A stretch of DNA of 64,000 bases from Ignavibacteriales bacterium (GCA_020635285.1 JACKAB010000008.1:62001-126000); one strand, 5' to 3'. Positions 38,707-48,559 are shown, counted from the stretch's first letter. The notes: a model not told the origin generated them from the sequence alone. Translations and numbers: made by a program.

Positions 38707-38730
38707 ATTATTCACATACACATATTAGGA

Positions 38731-40821
38731 TTATTTAAGAAGAACCATCTTCTTAGTTGAAACGAAATTATTTGCTTGAATTGAGTAGAAATAAATTCCG
38801 GCAGCATAATTAGAAGCATTCCAATTAGTGCTATAGTTTCCGGCATTCATTTGCTCATCAACAAGAGTAGAAATTTCTCTACCTAATGCATCAAATACTT
38901 TAACAGTTACCTTTCCAGCTTCAGGTAATGAGAAATTAATTACTGTTGTTGGGTTGAATGGGTTAGGATAGTTTTGTGATAATTTGTACTCTTGAGGTAG
39001 TTGGTTATCAGTATAGTTAATTCCAGTAACGCCACCCATTTCATCTATTGCAGCTTTTAACATTGCAACAGTATATTGTGGATTGTGAATACCCATACTT
39101 CTATCTTCTTCAACAAAGAAGTAAACATAACCAGCTCTCATTGTTCTTGGTGTTAAACTATCATCAGCAGCAGTTGTAAAATCTGCACTTGATTGAATTA
39201 AAACAACGCCATTTGGATCTTTTGGCAAGAAGGTTGCTAATTCTTCCAATAAACCGTGAACTTCTAATTGAAGACCTTCTGCAATTCCATTTCCATCTAG
39301 ATCTGCACTTCCGTTAATATAGAATTTCTTATCTGCAAATTTCTCACCAATTTCACCATGACAATCAGCACAAGATTCAACATTATCTTCACCTTCTTCG
39401 TTGTTCATATTAAATGTGTGTCCGCCAAAAGTTAAAACATTACCTTCAGAATCAACACCACTTTCTCCAGCCATATGGCAATCAACGCAAGCATTTCCGC
39501 CAGCAACAGCATGTGGAGAACTTGGGAATTCAACACCATAATCAGGAGCATTTTTACCTAACAACATATCTGCTTGTGGACCATGATGAGCACCAAAATG
39601 TGCACTTCCATTTTTTATATCAGAAGCATAAGTAGATGCTTGACGACGGCTTCTATGGCAATCCATACATTGTGCTCCGGTACCATATTTATCAAAAGAA
39701 AGTACTGTTCCGTCACCAAGAGTAGTTTCAGTTGCTCTTAATTGGTATGGATTAGTTGCATCATGAGGATCATGACAAGTAACGCATGTAAAATTAGTAG
39801 CTTCGGGCATCTCTGCAGTTGCAGCTGGTAAACCTAAAGCATCAACCGGTCTTCCTTCCTTAATCCATTGAACATAACCTGCTCCACTATGACATGGTGA
39901 ACAACCATTTCGGCCACCAGCATAAGAAACAAATGCTCCAATTGTATGACCACCGTGAAATCCACGACCGTCAAATTCTGTTGCGTCAAGACCGGCATCA
40001 GCTAATTGAGCTGGTATTGCATGATGTGTTCCAGCGTCATGGCAATTTGCACAAACTGAACTAGCTTGTGAAGAAACCATTTTAGAATCTGTTGTAACTG
40101 CATTGTGTGAGCTGCCTGGTCCATGACAAGCTTCGCATTGAACATTTGCTCTTTGCATTGCAGCTGGATAATCAGCTACTAATTGGTCATAATTGCCTGG
40201 TTGTAATTTTGTTGGGAATGTAAAATCAAAATCATCAAAACCATCATTTGCAGCATTTGCATCATAACCAGTTGTATGGCAACCCATACAGAAATTTTGA
40301 AAATGACCGGTAGAATCATCTGTATATGGTTGAACAGTATTTGAGTGACCTGTTCCTTCCCATTTTGCATATGTTGCAGCATGGCACGTTCCGCAAGATA
40401 ATCCAGTTGCAGGTAAACCTTGGTATTTTGCTGCATTTAATGTAATAGAAGCTGTCATTCCACCATCTGTAAACTCAACAGTGTAAGTTCCTTCCATATC
40501 AAGCACCATAGACACAACTTGTTTAGAGGTGTCATTAAATACTTGTGTTCCAAGAACTGCTACAGTTGATCCAGCAGGTTTTGTAACAATGTTCCATTGA
40601 GGGCTAGAATAAACAGTATCAACTGCCATTCCCGATAAATAAACTTTGGTTCCAACACCAACGTTTTCTAAACCATTATATTTAAGATCGAATATATCAT
40701 TGGTATCAGCGGCAACTCCTCTATCAGAAATACCATATGGTTTAATTTGAAGTGTTTGGCTGTTCATTGTTCCAAGACAAAGAACCATAAACAGAATTGT
40801 AAAAGTGATTTTTTTGAGCAT
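38731..40821 (-). CDS. Nine-heme c-type cytochrome with T9SS sorting domain
   Basis: The 696-residue protein has a signal peptide ending NSQ, an Ig-like domain to about residue 130, then nine CXXCH heme motifs at residues 143, 178, 229, 257, 307, 346, 385, 445 and 484. Extra His residues (GTGHS, SSHN, THH, GGHT, AHHG, SSPH) could be axial ligands. The last 85 or so residues are a T9SS sorting domain (NYPNPFNPTTVINF ... GIYFYSIQ ... KKMVLLK). It should be matured by the Ccm system, then exported across the outer membrane and attached to the surface. Roles in extracellular electron transfer or nitrogen/sulfur redox chemistry are possible; no reductase signature is recognised. Confidence 0.92.
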   Translation of the reverse strand: MLKKITFTILFMVLCLGTMNSQTLQIKPYGISDRGVAADTNDIFDLKYNGLENVGVGTKVYLSGMAVDTVYSSPQWNIVTKPAGSTVAVLGTQVFNDTSKQVVSMVLDMEGTYTVEFTDGGMTASITLNAAKYQGLPATGLSCGTCHAATYAKWEGTGHSNTVQPYTDDSTGHFQNFCMGCHTTGYDANAANDGFDDFDFTFPTKLQPGNYDQLVADYPAAMQRANVQCEACHGPGSSHNAVTTDSKMVSSQASSVCANCHDAGTHHAIPAQLADAGLDATEFDGRGFHGGHTIGAFVSYAGGRNGCSPCHSGAGYVQWIKEGRPVDALGLPAATAEMPEATNFTCVTCHDPHDATNPYQLRATETTLGDGTVLSFDKYGTGAQCMDCHRSRRQASTYASDIKNGSAHFGAHHGPQADMLLGKNAPDYGVEFPSSPHAVAGGNACVDCHMAGESGVDSEGNVLTFGGHTFNMNNEEGEDNVESCADCHGEIGEKFADKKFYINGSADLDGNGIAEGLQLEVHGLLEELATFLPKDPNGVVLIQSSADFTTAADDSLTPRTMRAGYVYFFVEEDRSMGIHNPQYTVAMLKAAIDEMGGVTGINYTDNQLPQEYKLSQNYPNPFNPTTVINFSLPEAGKVTVKVFDALGREISTLVDEQMNAGNYSTNWNASNYAAGIYFYSIQANNFVSTKKMVLLK

Positions 40822-40843
40822 AACGCTCCTCCTATATAGTTGA

Positions 40844-41230
40844 TTAGTAAATTTGTTCTTGATTTTGTGTTCTAACTGATTTAATAAATTCTCTTAAATT
40901 TTCTTCTGAAATTGGTTTAATTAAATAAAATTTTACACCAATATTATTTATTGTTCTGCCAAGTTCTAAACTCGAATCTGACGTAATAAAAATGATCGAA
41001 AGTTTAGATTTTACTTTTTTAATTGATTCTAAAAGTTTAGCAGAAGCGGGAGCAATAAAATCGTCATCTAAAATTATTAATCTTGCGTTGGTACTTAGTA
41101 CTTCTGAAATAATATCTAATGGATCTTCTGATTTATCATAAAAGCAGTAATCACATTTAACTTCATCAGAAAGCTTTTTCAGTGAAGAATTAAGGTTAAA
41201 ATCGCTCGATATTAATAACATTTTTGACAT
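40844..41230 (-). CDS. Single-domain receiver-like protein
   Basis: The product has 128 residues with the alternating strand/helix pattern of a CheY-like receiver: MLLISSDF at strand 1, LIILDDDF with the candidate phosphoacceptor Asp at strand 3, IIFITSDS with Thr/Ser at strand 4, and FYLIKPIS with the conserved Lys at strand 5. The usual acidic pair after strand 1 is reduced to a single Asp (SSDF), so phosphorylation competence is uncertain. It lies just upstream of the cytochrome gene on the same strand (22-base gap) and divergent from the heme-motif kinase, suggesting a joint regulatory unit. Confidence 0.75.
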   Translation of the reverse strand: MSKMLLISSDFNLNSSLKKLSDEVKCDYCFYDKSEDPLDIISEVLSTNARLIILDDDFIAPASAKLLESIKKVKSKLSIIFITSDSSLELGRTINNIGVKFYLIKPISEENLREFIKSVRTQNQEQIY

Positions 41231-41550
41231 AAGTAATAGTTAATATACAATTGCTATGCCACAAATTAAAATATAATGACATTAATATCTTTTGAAAAAA
41301 AATAGGAAAAGGTTTGATTATGGGCTGATTTCGATGTTTCAAAATGTTCTAAAATTAAAAAAAATAAAATTTTCCAGAATCACTAAAAAAGAGTGTGCTT
41401 CAATTGTCGCAGTGGGACATTTATGTCACACTTGTAAATAATATTATGTAATTTTGGTTGAGAAAAAATATTTTAAGTTAATTGATTTACATTTAACAAA
41501 GGGTCAATATTTGTTAAATTATTAAGATAAATTTTTATAAAAAGGCATGA
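41231..41550. other. Intergenic region with Crp/Fnr-like palindrome
   Basis: This region of about 320 bases between divergent genes has no ORF of note. At 41411-41432 there is a ten-base-arm palindrome (AGTGGGACAT-TT-ATGTCACACT, one mismatched pair; arms given separately). Its TGxGACAT/ATGTCACA symmetry resembles Crp/Fnr-superfamily operators. It is 119 bases before the kinase start. Confidence 0.5.
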
Positions 41551-43029
41551 ATGTTTAAAACCATTAAAAGTAAATTTATTGCGCTTTCAGTAATTGTAAT
41601 AATTCTTAGTATTGGAATACCAGTTGGATTTTTGCTAAATCAGCTTAGTGAAAATTTTAAGGATAGATCTGAAATAATGGTAGAATCAGCAATTGATCTT
41701 ATGATTTATGGTTTGAATAGTTCAATGATGATGGGTGACCAGAAAAATGTTCAGAATATAGTTGAACAAATTTCAAAGAATAAAACTATAGAACATTTAA
41801 GAATATTTAATAAACTTGGAATAATCAAATATTCAACCCAAAAAGATGAAATTGGAAAAAATATTGAGATTATTGAACCTGGACACATAGAAGAGCAAAT
41901 TTATGATATTACTGAAAGAAAGATATTTTTAGATAAAAAAACAAATGTTTATAAAGCAATTGAGCCAATACTTGTTGAAACACGTTGCCAATCCTGCCAT
42001 CAAGAAGAAAAGATAATTTCTTATCTAGATGTTGATACAGATTTGACTAAAGCCGAAATTAATTTTTATACTGGTTCTTTTCATATGATATTTTTGGGAT
42101 TATTATTAATCTTTCTTCTTGCTCTAAGTTTCTATCTTATTTTTAATAAAATGATTAATAATCCGCTAAATAAATTTACATTAGCATTGGAAGAGGTTGA
42201 AAGGGGAAATCTTAACTTAAAATTACCAGCAGATGGAAAAGATGAATTCTCTGTATTGAATTATCATTATAATAGAATGACAAATGAGCTGAAAAATTCC
42301 CGAGAACAAATTGATGAAATGCATTTCGATCAATTACAGCGAGCTGATAAAATGGTTACACTTGGTGAACTTACAGCTTCAATGGCCCATGATATTAATA
42401 ATCACTCTGCAATTATTATGTCACGCGCAGATTTTCTTTTATATGAAGCAGAAAATAATAAAGAACTTTCTGCTTGTATTGAAGATCTAAATGTTGTTAA
42501 CGATCAAATAGAAAAAATTTCAAAAATTACTGGTAATATTTTAAAGCATAGCAAAAAATTATCACAGTCTTTCAGTGAAATTGATTTAGTTAAATTAGTC
42601 GAAAATAGTTGCTATATGGTTGAGCCTCTGATTAAAAAAAGAAAAGTTAAATTGATTAAAGAAATTAAACTTAGCTCTGCTCAAATTAATGGCGATCCTA
42701 ATCAAATTGAACAAATGATTTTAAACTTAGTCAGCAATGCATTAGATGCACTTCCGAATGGTGGAGAACTCAAAATTATTCTTCAATTAACTGAAGAAAA
42801 TAAAATACAATTATTGGTGAAGGATAATGGAATAGGTATTGACGCTGATTCTCTTGAAAAAATATTTTCTCCCTTTTATACAAATAAAGAGGCAGATAAA
42901 GGAACAGGATTGGGATTATACATTGTTCAAAATATTTGTAAAAATCATAATGCAGAAGTAAAATGTGAAAGTAAATTAAATGAAGGAACAACCTTCATAA
43001 TAACATTTGGAAAGGGCAATAATGATTGA
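41551..43029 (+). CDS. Sensor histidine kinase with periplasmic heme c motif
   Basis: The 492-residue kinase has a first span near residues 7-29 and a periplasmic sensor region containing CQSCH (C146, C149, H150), the covalent heme c attachment signature. The second span is LGLLLIFLLALSFYLIF, followed by HAMP (PLNKFTLALEEVERGNL), HisKA with His in ASMAHDINNHSAI and HATPase boxes NLVSNALDAL, DNGIGID and GTGLGLYIV. Heme c in the sensor domain would allow detection of redox state, oxygen, NO or CO. It overlaps the downstream NtrC-type regulator by 8 bases, making a cognate pair, and lies beside the Ccm genes needed to attach its heme. Confidence 0.88.
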   Translation: MFKTIKSKFIALSVIVIILSIGIPVGFLLNQLSENFKDRSEIMVESAIDLMIYGLNSSMMMGDQKNVQNIVEQISKNKTIEHLRIFNKLGIIKYSTQKDEIGKNIEIIEPGHIEEQIYDITERKIFLDKKTNVYKAIEPILVETRCQSCHQEEKIISYLDVDTDLTKAEINFYTGSFHMIFLGLLLIFLLALSFYLIFNKMINNPLNKFTLALEEVERGNLNLKLPADGKDEFSVLNYHYNRMTNELKNSREQIDEMHFDQLQRADKMVTLGELTASMAHDINNHSAIIMSRADFLLYEAENNKELSACIEDLNVVNDQIEKISKITGNILKHSKKLSQSFSEIDLVKLVENSCYMVEPLIKKRKVKLIKEIKLSSAQINGDPNQIEQMILNLVSNALDALPNGGELKIILQLTEENKIQLLVKDNGIGIDADSLEKIFSPFYTNKEADKGTGLGLYIVQNICKNHNAEVKCESKLNEGTTFIITFGKGNND

Positions 43030-44395
43030 AGTACTTTTAATAGATGATGAAAAAGAAATGCTGGTTGGATTAGAAAAGATTTTATCAAGCAGAAAAAATC
43101 TAAAAATTACTGCTTTAGACAATCCGCAAGAAGCATTAGATAAAATTAAGAATAAAAAATATAATTTGATTTTAACAGATTTGCAGATGAATGAATTCTC
43201 TGGAATTGACATCTTGAAATGTTCAAAAGAAAATTTTCCCGAAACAAAAGTTATAATGATTTCCGGGTATGGAACTATAGAAGCAAGCGTTGAGGCAATG
43301 CAGTTGGGGGCATTTGATTTTATTGAAAAACCATTTACATCCAAAAAATTATTTCAATGTATTGATAAAGCTCTTGAAGAAACTGAAGTTGAAGAATTTG
43401 ATCCATCTGATATTGATCCTAAAATTACAAACGAAGGAATAATTTATAAAAGCGAGCAAATGAATGAAGTGATTAAACTTGTAAAAAAAATTGCTCCTCA
43501 AATGATGAATGTTTTGGTTTTTGGAGAAAGCGGAACCGGCAAAGAATTGATTGCAAGAATTATTCATAAGTTAAGTAACAGAGATGGAAATCCATTTGTC
43601 CCTGTAAATTGCGGCGCACTTCCGGAAAATCTTTTTGAGAGTGAATTATTCGGGCATGAGCGCGGAGCCTTTACCGGTGCCGTAAAAACCAAACCTGGGT
43701 TGCTTGAGTTTGCTAATCAAGGAACTTTCTTCTTTGATGAAATTGGGGATATGAGTCAGCCGTTGCAAGTTAAATTATTGAGAATGCTGGAGGATAGAAA
43801 AATAAGAAGAGTTGGCGGTCAAAAAGAAATTGATATTGACGTGAGAATAATTGCTGCGACAAATAAAGATTTGGAAAAAGAAGTTGCAAAAGGAACTTTC
43901 CGCGAAGATTTGTATTATAGATTAAATACAATGCACATTCACATTCCTCCTTTACGAGAAAGGGTAAATGATATTATGCCGCTGCTTGAACATTATATTA
44001 AAGGACTTTGTGAACGAGAAAATAAACCTGTTAAAACTTTTTCTACTGAAGCAAAAGAATTGCTAAAAGCCTATACCTGGCCCGGCAATGTTAGAGAACT
44101 TCAAAATATGATAGGGCGTGCTTATTATCTTTCTACTTCAAACATTATCCAGAAAGATGATTTACCAAAATATATTCTTAAAGATGATCTGCCAATTTCC
44201 AGCAATATATTAAACCTGCAATATATGGATGCAAAAGAAACTACAATTGCAGAATTTGAAACCGAATATCTTTCTTATCACCTTAAAAAAAATAAGGGAA
44301 ACATTAGCAAAACAGCATTAGAGTGTGGTTTGGATAGAAGATCGCTCCATAGATTAATTTCCAAATATAGTATTATTTATAAGGAAGATAACTGA
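43022..44395 (+). CDS. NtrC-family sigma-54-dependent response regulator
   Basis: The start is ATG 43022 (MIEVLLIDDE), which places the acidic pair at residues 8-9 as expected; the five extra codons upstream lie within the kinase gene. The receiver has phosphoacceptor D53 and Lys in FIEKPFT. The AAA+ domain has GESGTGKE, an exact GAFTGA loop (HERGAFTGAV), Walker B GTFFFDEIGD and the arginine region WPGNVRELQN. The Fis-type HTH is NISKTALECGLDRRSLHRLI. At 457 residues it is full length. It is the partner of the heme-motif kinase; likely targets are sigma-54 promoters such as those at 45331 or 54627, which is inference. Confidence 0.92.
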   Translation: MIEVLLIDDEKEMLVGLEKILSSRKNLKITALDNPQEALDKIKNKKYNLILTDLQMNEFSGIDILKCSKENFPETKVIMISGYGTIEASVEAMQLGAFDFIEKPFTSKKLFQCIDKALEETEVEEFDPSDIDPKITNEGIIYKSEQMNEVIKLVKKIAPQMMNVLVFGESGTGKELIARIIHKLSNRDGNPFVPVNCGALPENLFESELFGHERGAFTGAVKTKPGLLEFANQGTFFFDEIGDMSQPLQVKLLRMLEDRKIRRVGGQKEIDIDVRIIAATNKDLEKEVAKGTFREDLYYRLNTMHIHIPPLRERVNDIMPLLEHYIKGLCERENKPVKTFSTEAKELLKAYTWPGNVRELQNMIGRAYYLSTSNIIQKDDLPKYILKDDLPISSNILNLQYMDAKETTIAEFETEYLSYHLKKNKGNISKTALECGLDRRSLHRLISKYSIIYKEDN

Positions 44396-44450
44396 TTAAT
44401 TAACAATTTAATAATTTCCTTCTTTTATTAGATATTGATATTATCTGCTT

Positions 44451-45239
44451 ATGGATATTTTTATTATTTCAATAGTTGCGCTTTTTGTTGCCGGGCTTAC
44501 TTTTTTTAGTGGATTTGGTTTGGGCACTTTATTAATGCCGGCTTTCGCATTATTTTTTCCAATTGAAATTGCAATCGCAGCCACAGCAATTGTTCACCTT
44601 GCAAATAATATTTACAAGGGATTTTTAATGGGAAAATACGCAAACTTAAAAGTGGTTTTATCCTTTACAATTCCCGCAGCTTTTACAGCAATGCTGGGTG
44701 CATATTTATTAAGTTATTTTAGAGATCTATCATCAATTTTAGAATACACTTTATTTGATAAAACTTTTTCAATTACTCCTATCAATCTAGCAATAGGATT
44801 TTTAATGATCCTTTTTGCATTAATTGAATTAATTCCATTTTTAAAAAAAATTAATTTCAGTAATAAAATGATTCCCGTTGGCGGTTTACTATCTGGATTT
44901 TTTGGAGGAATATCCGGGCATCAAGGCGCATTGCGAACAGCTTTTTTAATTCATGCTGGCTTGGATAAAAAGTCATTTATCGGCACAATGGTAATTTCAG
45001 CAATAGTTATTGATGTTGTTCGTCTTTCAGTTTACGGCTTAACTTTTTTAAATTTTAATTCAGAAATGTTCCAACACGGAAACCTTAAGACTCTTTTAAT
45101 TGCCGGAACACTTTCTGCGTTTGTCGGCTCATCAATTGGTAAATATTTATTGGAAAAAGTAACATTTGAAGCAATTCACATGGTGGTTGGAATTATGCTC
45201 ATGTTCCTTGGAATTGCAATTGCTGTTGGAATAATTTAA
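44451..45239 (+). CDS. TSUP (TauE/SafE) family membrane transporter
   Basis: This 262-residue protein has about seven or eight hydrophobic spans. The family-typical first span is rich in Gly/Phe (FVAGLTFFSGFGLGTLLMPAF) and the repeat-half motif is GGLLSGFFGGISGHQGA; the first motif is quoted in part as TFFSGFGLGTLLMPAF. TSUP proteins export or import sulfur-containing anions (sulfite, sulfoacetate, thiosulfate) or other organic anions. It follows the NtrC-type regulator by 55 bases on the same strand and may be read through from it. The substrate is unknown. Confidence 0.85.
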   Translation: MDIFIISIVALFVAGLTFFSGFGLGTLLMPAFALFFPIEIAIAATAIVHLANNIYKGFLMGKYANLKVVLSFTIPAAFTAMLGAYLLSYFRDLSSILEYTLFDKTFSITPINLAIGFLMILFALIELIPFLKKINFSNKMIPVGGLLSGFFGGISGHQGALRTAFLIHAGLDKKSFIGTMVISAIVIDVVRLSVYGLTFLNFNSEMFQHGNLKTLLIAGTLSAFVGSSIGKYLLEKVTFEAIHMVVGIMLMFLGIAIAVGII

Positions 45240-45330
45240 AAATATTGTTGCTTTTTTTATTCATTGTACTCTCTACTATACACAATTCAAATTTATATTA
45301 AGTAAAATCATCATTTTTCATCCTTTTTCT

Positions 45331-45346
45331 TGGCACTAAGATTGAA
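45331..45346 (+). promoter_or_regulatory. Candidate sigma-54 promoter upstream of outer membrane protein gene
   Basis: TGGCACTAAGATTGAA has a perfect -24 box and TTGA at -12 (consensus TTGC). It is about 100 bases before ATG 45448. The form is the same as at 33252. Confidence 0.4.
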
Positions 45347-45447
45347 TAATACCTTTCAAGAGATTTAGAAAATCATTTGTATTTGTTACTATGCAGCAAA
45401 TAATTTCTCTAAAATCTCCATTTAATATATGATCAAGTGAGGTAATT

Positions 45448-46089
45448 ATGAAACGAGCAATTATAATTTTGTTAGTCTTTTTTACAGTTCAAATATTCGC
45501 CCAACCAAAATCGGGCTCAATAAAATTAGGTAATTTTAGTCCAGCAGCAACAGAATCCGGTTTTGTAATTGGATATGAAAGCGGAAAATATATTGATCGC
45601 AATTTTGATATTGGTTGGAGTGTTGATTGGTTTAGTAAAAACTATGTTGATCAAACCTTAGTTTCTGATTTGAACGAATATTACGGATATTTTGATAGCC
45701 AGCTAAATGAAGTTAGAGCAAAAACAAACCTTCATAGTATTCCAGTATTATTTAATATGACGGCAAAATTTCCAATGGCACCACGCATTTCTTCTTTTGT
45801 TACTGGTGGAATTGGAGTTGAAGCATTATTTATTTTTTACAGAAATTATGAAAATCCTTATGAAGATGAATTTGAAGGAGCTTTTGATTTTAATTGGCGT
45901 TTAGGATTTGGAGTTGCTTATCAGCTTGGAAGACGTTCAGATTTTATTGCTGAACTTACTTATCATTCTTCGGCACCAAGCTGGACATACGAAATTGATG
46001 ATCCGAGAGTTGGTAGAAAGCAAATTCTAGAAAGACAATTTGACATGAGCGGTTTAATGGCAAGAATTGGTTTTAAGTTTTATTATTGA
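45448..46089 (+). CDS. Outer membrane beta-barrel protein
   Basis: A 213-residue protein has a signal peptide ending QIFAQ and amphipathic strands throughout (SGFVIGYESGKYIDRNFDIG, FVTGGIGVEALFIFYRNY, DFIAELTYHSSAP). The last strand, GLMARIGFKFYY, ends with aromatic residues as in barrels recognised by BamA. Length suggests eight strands. No specific family was recognised. An AGGTAA site precedes ATG, with a TGGCAC element further upstream. A small lipoprotein gene follows after 61 bases. Confidence 0.75.
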   Translation: MKRAIIILLVFFTVQIFAQPKSGSIKLGNFSPAATESGFVIGYESGKYIDRNFDIGWSVDWFSKNYVDQTLVSDLNEYYGYFDSQLNEVRAKTNLHSIPVLFNMTAKFPMAPRISSFVTGGIGVEALFIFYRNYENPYEDEFEGAFDFNWRLGFGVAYQLGRRSDFIAELTYHSSAPSWTYEIDDPRVGRKQILERQFDMSGLMARIGFKFYY

Positions 46090-46097
46090 TTTTTATA

Positions 46098-46128
46098 AAC
46101 CTCCAAAGTTAAAACAGCCTTGGAGGTT
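46098..46128. repeat. Inverted repeat of the AACCTCCAA family
   Basis: The perfect arms AACCTCCAA / TTGGAGGTT lie between the barrel and lipoprotein genes, without a following T tract. The same core recurs at 46501-46559, 49717-49751 and 34011-34037. Confidence 0.6.
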
Positions 46129-46150
46129 ATTAAATCTAAAGGAGAATAAA

Positions 46151-46483
46151 ATGAAAATAAAAATTATGCTTATTCTTTTTCTAGTATTTTCCGCATTCGT
46201 ATTATTTATAAGTTGCGGAACAGTTGATTATATAGGAAAAACATATACAGCAACAAATAAAGTAGATGTGTTTTATACTTTTGACGAAGTTCTTATTGAT
46301 CATACAGTTTTTGGACATATTACAACTAGTCCAGGACTTCTCGAAGATATGCAAAAAAATTAGAAATAGAGGCCATGAAAAGAGGTGCAGATGCTATTGT
46401 TATAACTGGAATTGATAGGGATACCGGGGAGTGAGACTAGCTCAGCAAATGTAAAAGCAGCTTTAATTAAATACTTAAAATAA
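46151..46483 (+). CDS. Small lipoprotein (two frameshifts)
   Basis: ATG 46151 follows an AAAGGAG site. The leader (MLILFLVFSAFVLFISC) ends in a lipobox Cys. One missing A in the run near 46355 and one extra G near 46428 break the frame; correcting both gives 110 residues ending NVKAALIKYLK. The mature part contains KVDVFYTFDEV and a segment (EAMKRGADAIVITGIDRD) typical of small YbjQ/Rcs-like or heavy-metal-binding-like alpha/beta folds, but no family is certain. It probably forms an operon with the barrel gene upstream. Confidence 0.65.
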
Positions 46484-46500
46484 TTTTTCTATTTTAGTAG

Positions 46501-46559
46501 AATTATAAACCTCCAAGGCCTTTTTGCTGGGTGGGAAATTTCGGAGGTTTTTATAATTA
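46501..46559. terminator. Bidirectional terminator with AACCTCC core
   Basis: AATTATAAACCTCC pairs with GGAGGTTTTTATAATT across about 28 bases, with T-rich flanks on both strands. It sits between convergent genes; the sppA stop lies immediately beyond. Confidence 0.7.
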
Positions 46560-46560
46560 C

Positions 46561-48334
46561 TTATCTAATCTCAAATTCAAAAGGCAGACGTGTTTGAATG
46601 CCGGAATATTTAAGAGCTTTAGATAATTTATCAATTTGATTTAATGGTTCTCCAAAAAGTGAATTCGAAAAATTAACCTCAATTTTAGTTGAGAGCATTT
46701 CCATTATTTTTTCAAATGTTTCTTTTTGAAATGGATATTCAACAGTTTTATAATCTTTAATATTTGCAGCCTCTGCAGCAATCTTTAATGCTAAATCCAT
46801 TCCACCCAAAGTATCAACAAGTCCAATAGATTTAGCATCAACACCGCTCCAAATTCTACCTTGACCAATTTCATCAACTTGCTCAAACGTCATTTTTCTA
46901 CCTTCTGCAACCCGGCTTGCAAAATCAATATAAATTTGATCAATTTGGGATTGAATATACTTTTTCTGCACTTCGTTTAACGGATTAGTAATCGTTGCCC
47001 AACCCGAGTTTTTGCTTGTTTGTACTCTATCGAAAGTAATACCTAATTTTTCATCAAAAAACTTTTGCGCGTTTGGAACAATGCCGTAAACTCCAATTGA
47101 ACCAGTTAAAGAATTTTGTTCAGCAACAATTTTGTTTGCACCGCAAGCAATATAATAGCCACCCGAGGCAGCAACATTGCCAAAAGACGCAATTACTGGT
47201 TTTTCTTTTTGGACCAGTTTAACTTTTCGCCAAATCATATCAGAAGTCAATGCCGAACCTCCGCCGGAGTTTACTCGCATAACAATTGCCTTTACACGTT
47301 TGTTTTCTTTGGCTTTGTCCAGTGCTTCAATAATATTTTCAGTACCAATAGTGGTTTCGTCACCTTTTCCATTTGTAATTTCACCAAGTGCATAAATTAT
47401 GGCTATTCTATTATCACTTGAATAATTTTGAGGAGTATAAGATTTAACATATTTTTTAAATGAAATTTTATTAAAATCTTTTTTTGCTGAATTGAAAATT
47501 AATTTTGCCATTACAGAATCAACTTCATCATCATACTTTAAGGCAGTAATAAGTCCATATTTCTTTGCATCCACAGCAGAATTTATTTCTAAATTACCTG
47601 CCAAACTTTTTAATTCTTCAGTGCTAATATTTTTACTTTTTGAAATTTTATCAATCACATCATCATAAACTGATTTTACATATTTACCAATCTGTTCTCT
47701 ATTCTCATCGCTCATCTTACTGATTCTAAAAGGTTCAGTAGCACTTTTATATTTACCATATTGAAAAATTTGCGGCTCAACTTCTAACTTGTCGAGTGCC
47801 TTCTTAAAGAATGTCATCTCAATTCCAAAACCATCAAATTCCATATTCCCGGTTTGGGTTAGATAAATGCTGTCTGCAACGGAGCCCAAAAAGTAACCAG
47901 CTTCGCTTATTGTGTTTCCGTGTGCAATTATAAACTTTCCAGATTCCTTAAAATCTTTTAATGATTCTCTTATTTCACCAAGTTTAACTAGGCTGTTTGA
48001 GGCAAAATTATCAAGGTCAAGATATATACCTTTTATATTATCATCACCCTTTGCATTGTAGATTGCATTTTGTAAATCGTTTAAACCTATTGATTTTGTT
48101 AGGTTTGGAACCATTCCCAATTCTAAAATTGGATCTTTTGAACTTCGTTCGGGTAAATCATAATCAAGCTTTATTTCCAAAACTGAATTACTTTTTACAG
48201 AAACAGTCTCTTCAGTATCTATTGCAGAAATCATTGCAAAAGTAAAAATGAAGAATAAAACCGTCATTAAAAAAAAAAAAAGCAATAAAAAGCCTAACAC
48301 AGAAGCAAAAAGTAAATTTGAAAAATTGTTTCAT
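46561..48334 (-). CDS. sppA: Signal peptide peptidase SppA, 67K type (one frameshift)
   Basis: The protein, about 590 residues, has a single N-terminal span and two ClpP-like domains. The catalytic Lys is expected in QYGKYKSATEPF and the nucleophilic Ser in NVAASGGYYIACGAN; the second domain continues GSIGVYGIVPNA. SppA degrades cleaved signal peptides at the periplasmic face of the membrane. An extra T near 48313-48316 separates the open frame (which begins internally) from the true start: removing it gives MKQFFKFTFASVLGFLL, which agrees with homologues. The start is therefore ATG 48334. Confidence 0.9.
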
Positions 48335-48559
48335 TGTTACCTCAATCATAATAATTTTAGTTAAACAAATTTAGCTAACTTTACCTGCTTGTACAATTAC
48401 TAAGGCAATTCAGTTTGCTAAAATATGTTCCTTTTTTTAGGATTAAAAAAAACTTTTATAATTAAAATATGATATTTATATTTAAACTAATTGAACTATA
48501 ATTAATACATTATAATTTTAGAAAATCAACTAGAAATTTACTTACTAAGAATAAAGAGT

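Noticed and set aside
39414..39635. Open frames antisense to the cytochrome, RND pump and other genes
   Set aside because: They are rich in His/Gln/Leu from codon shadowing, lack ribosome-binding sites and match no family.
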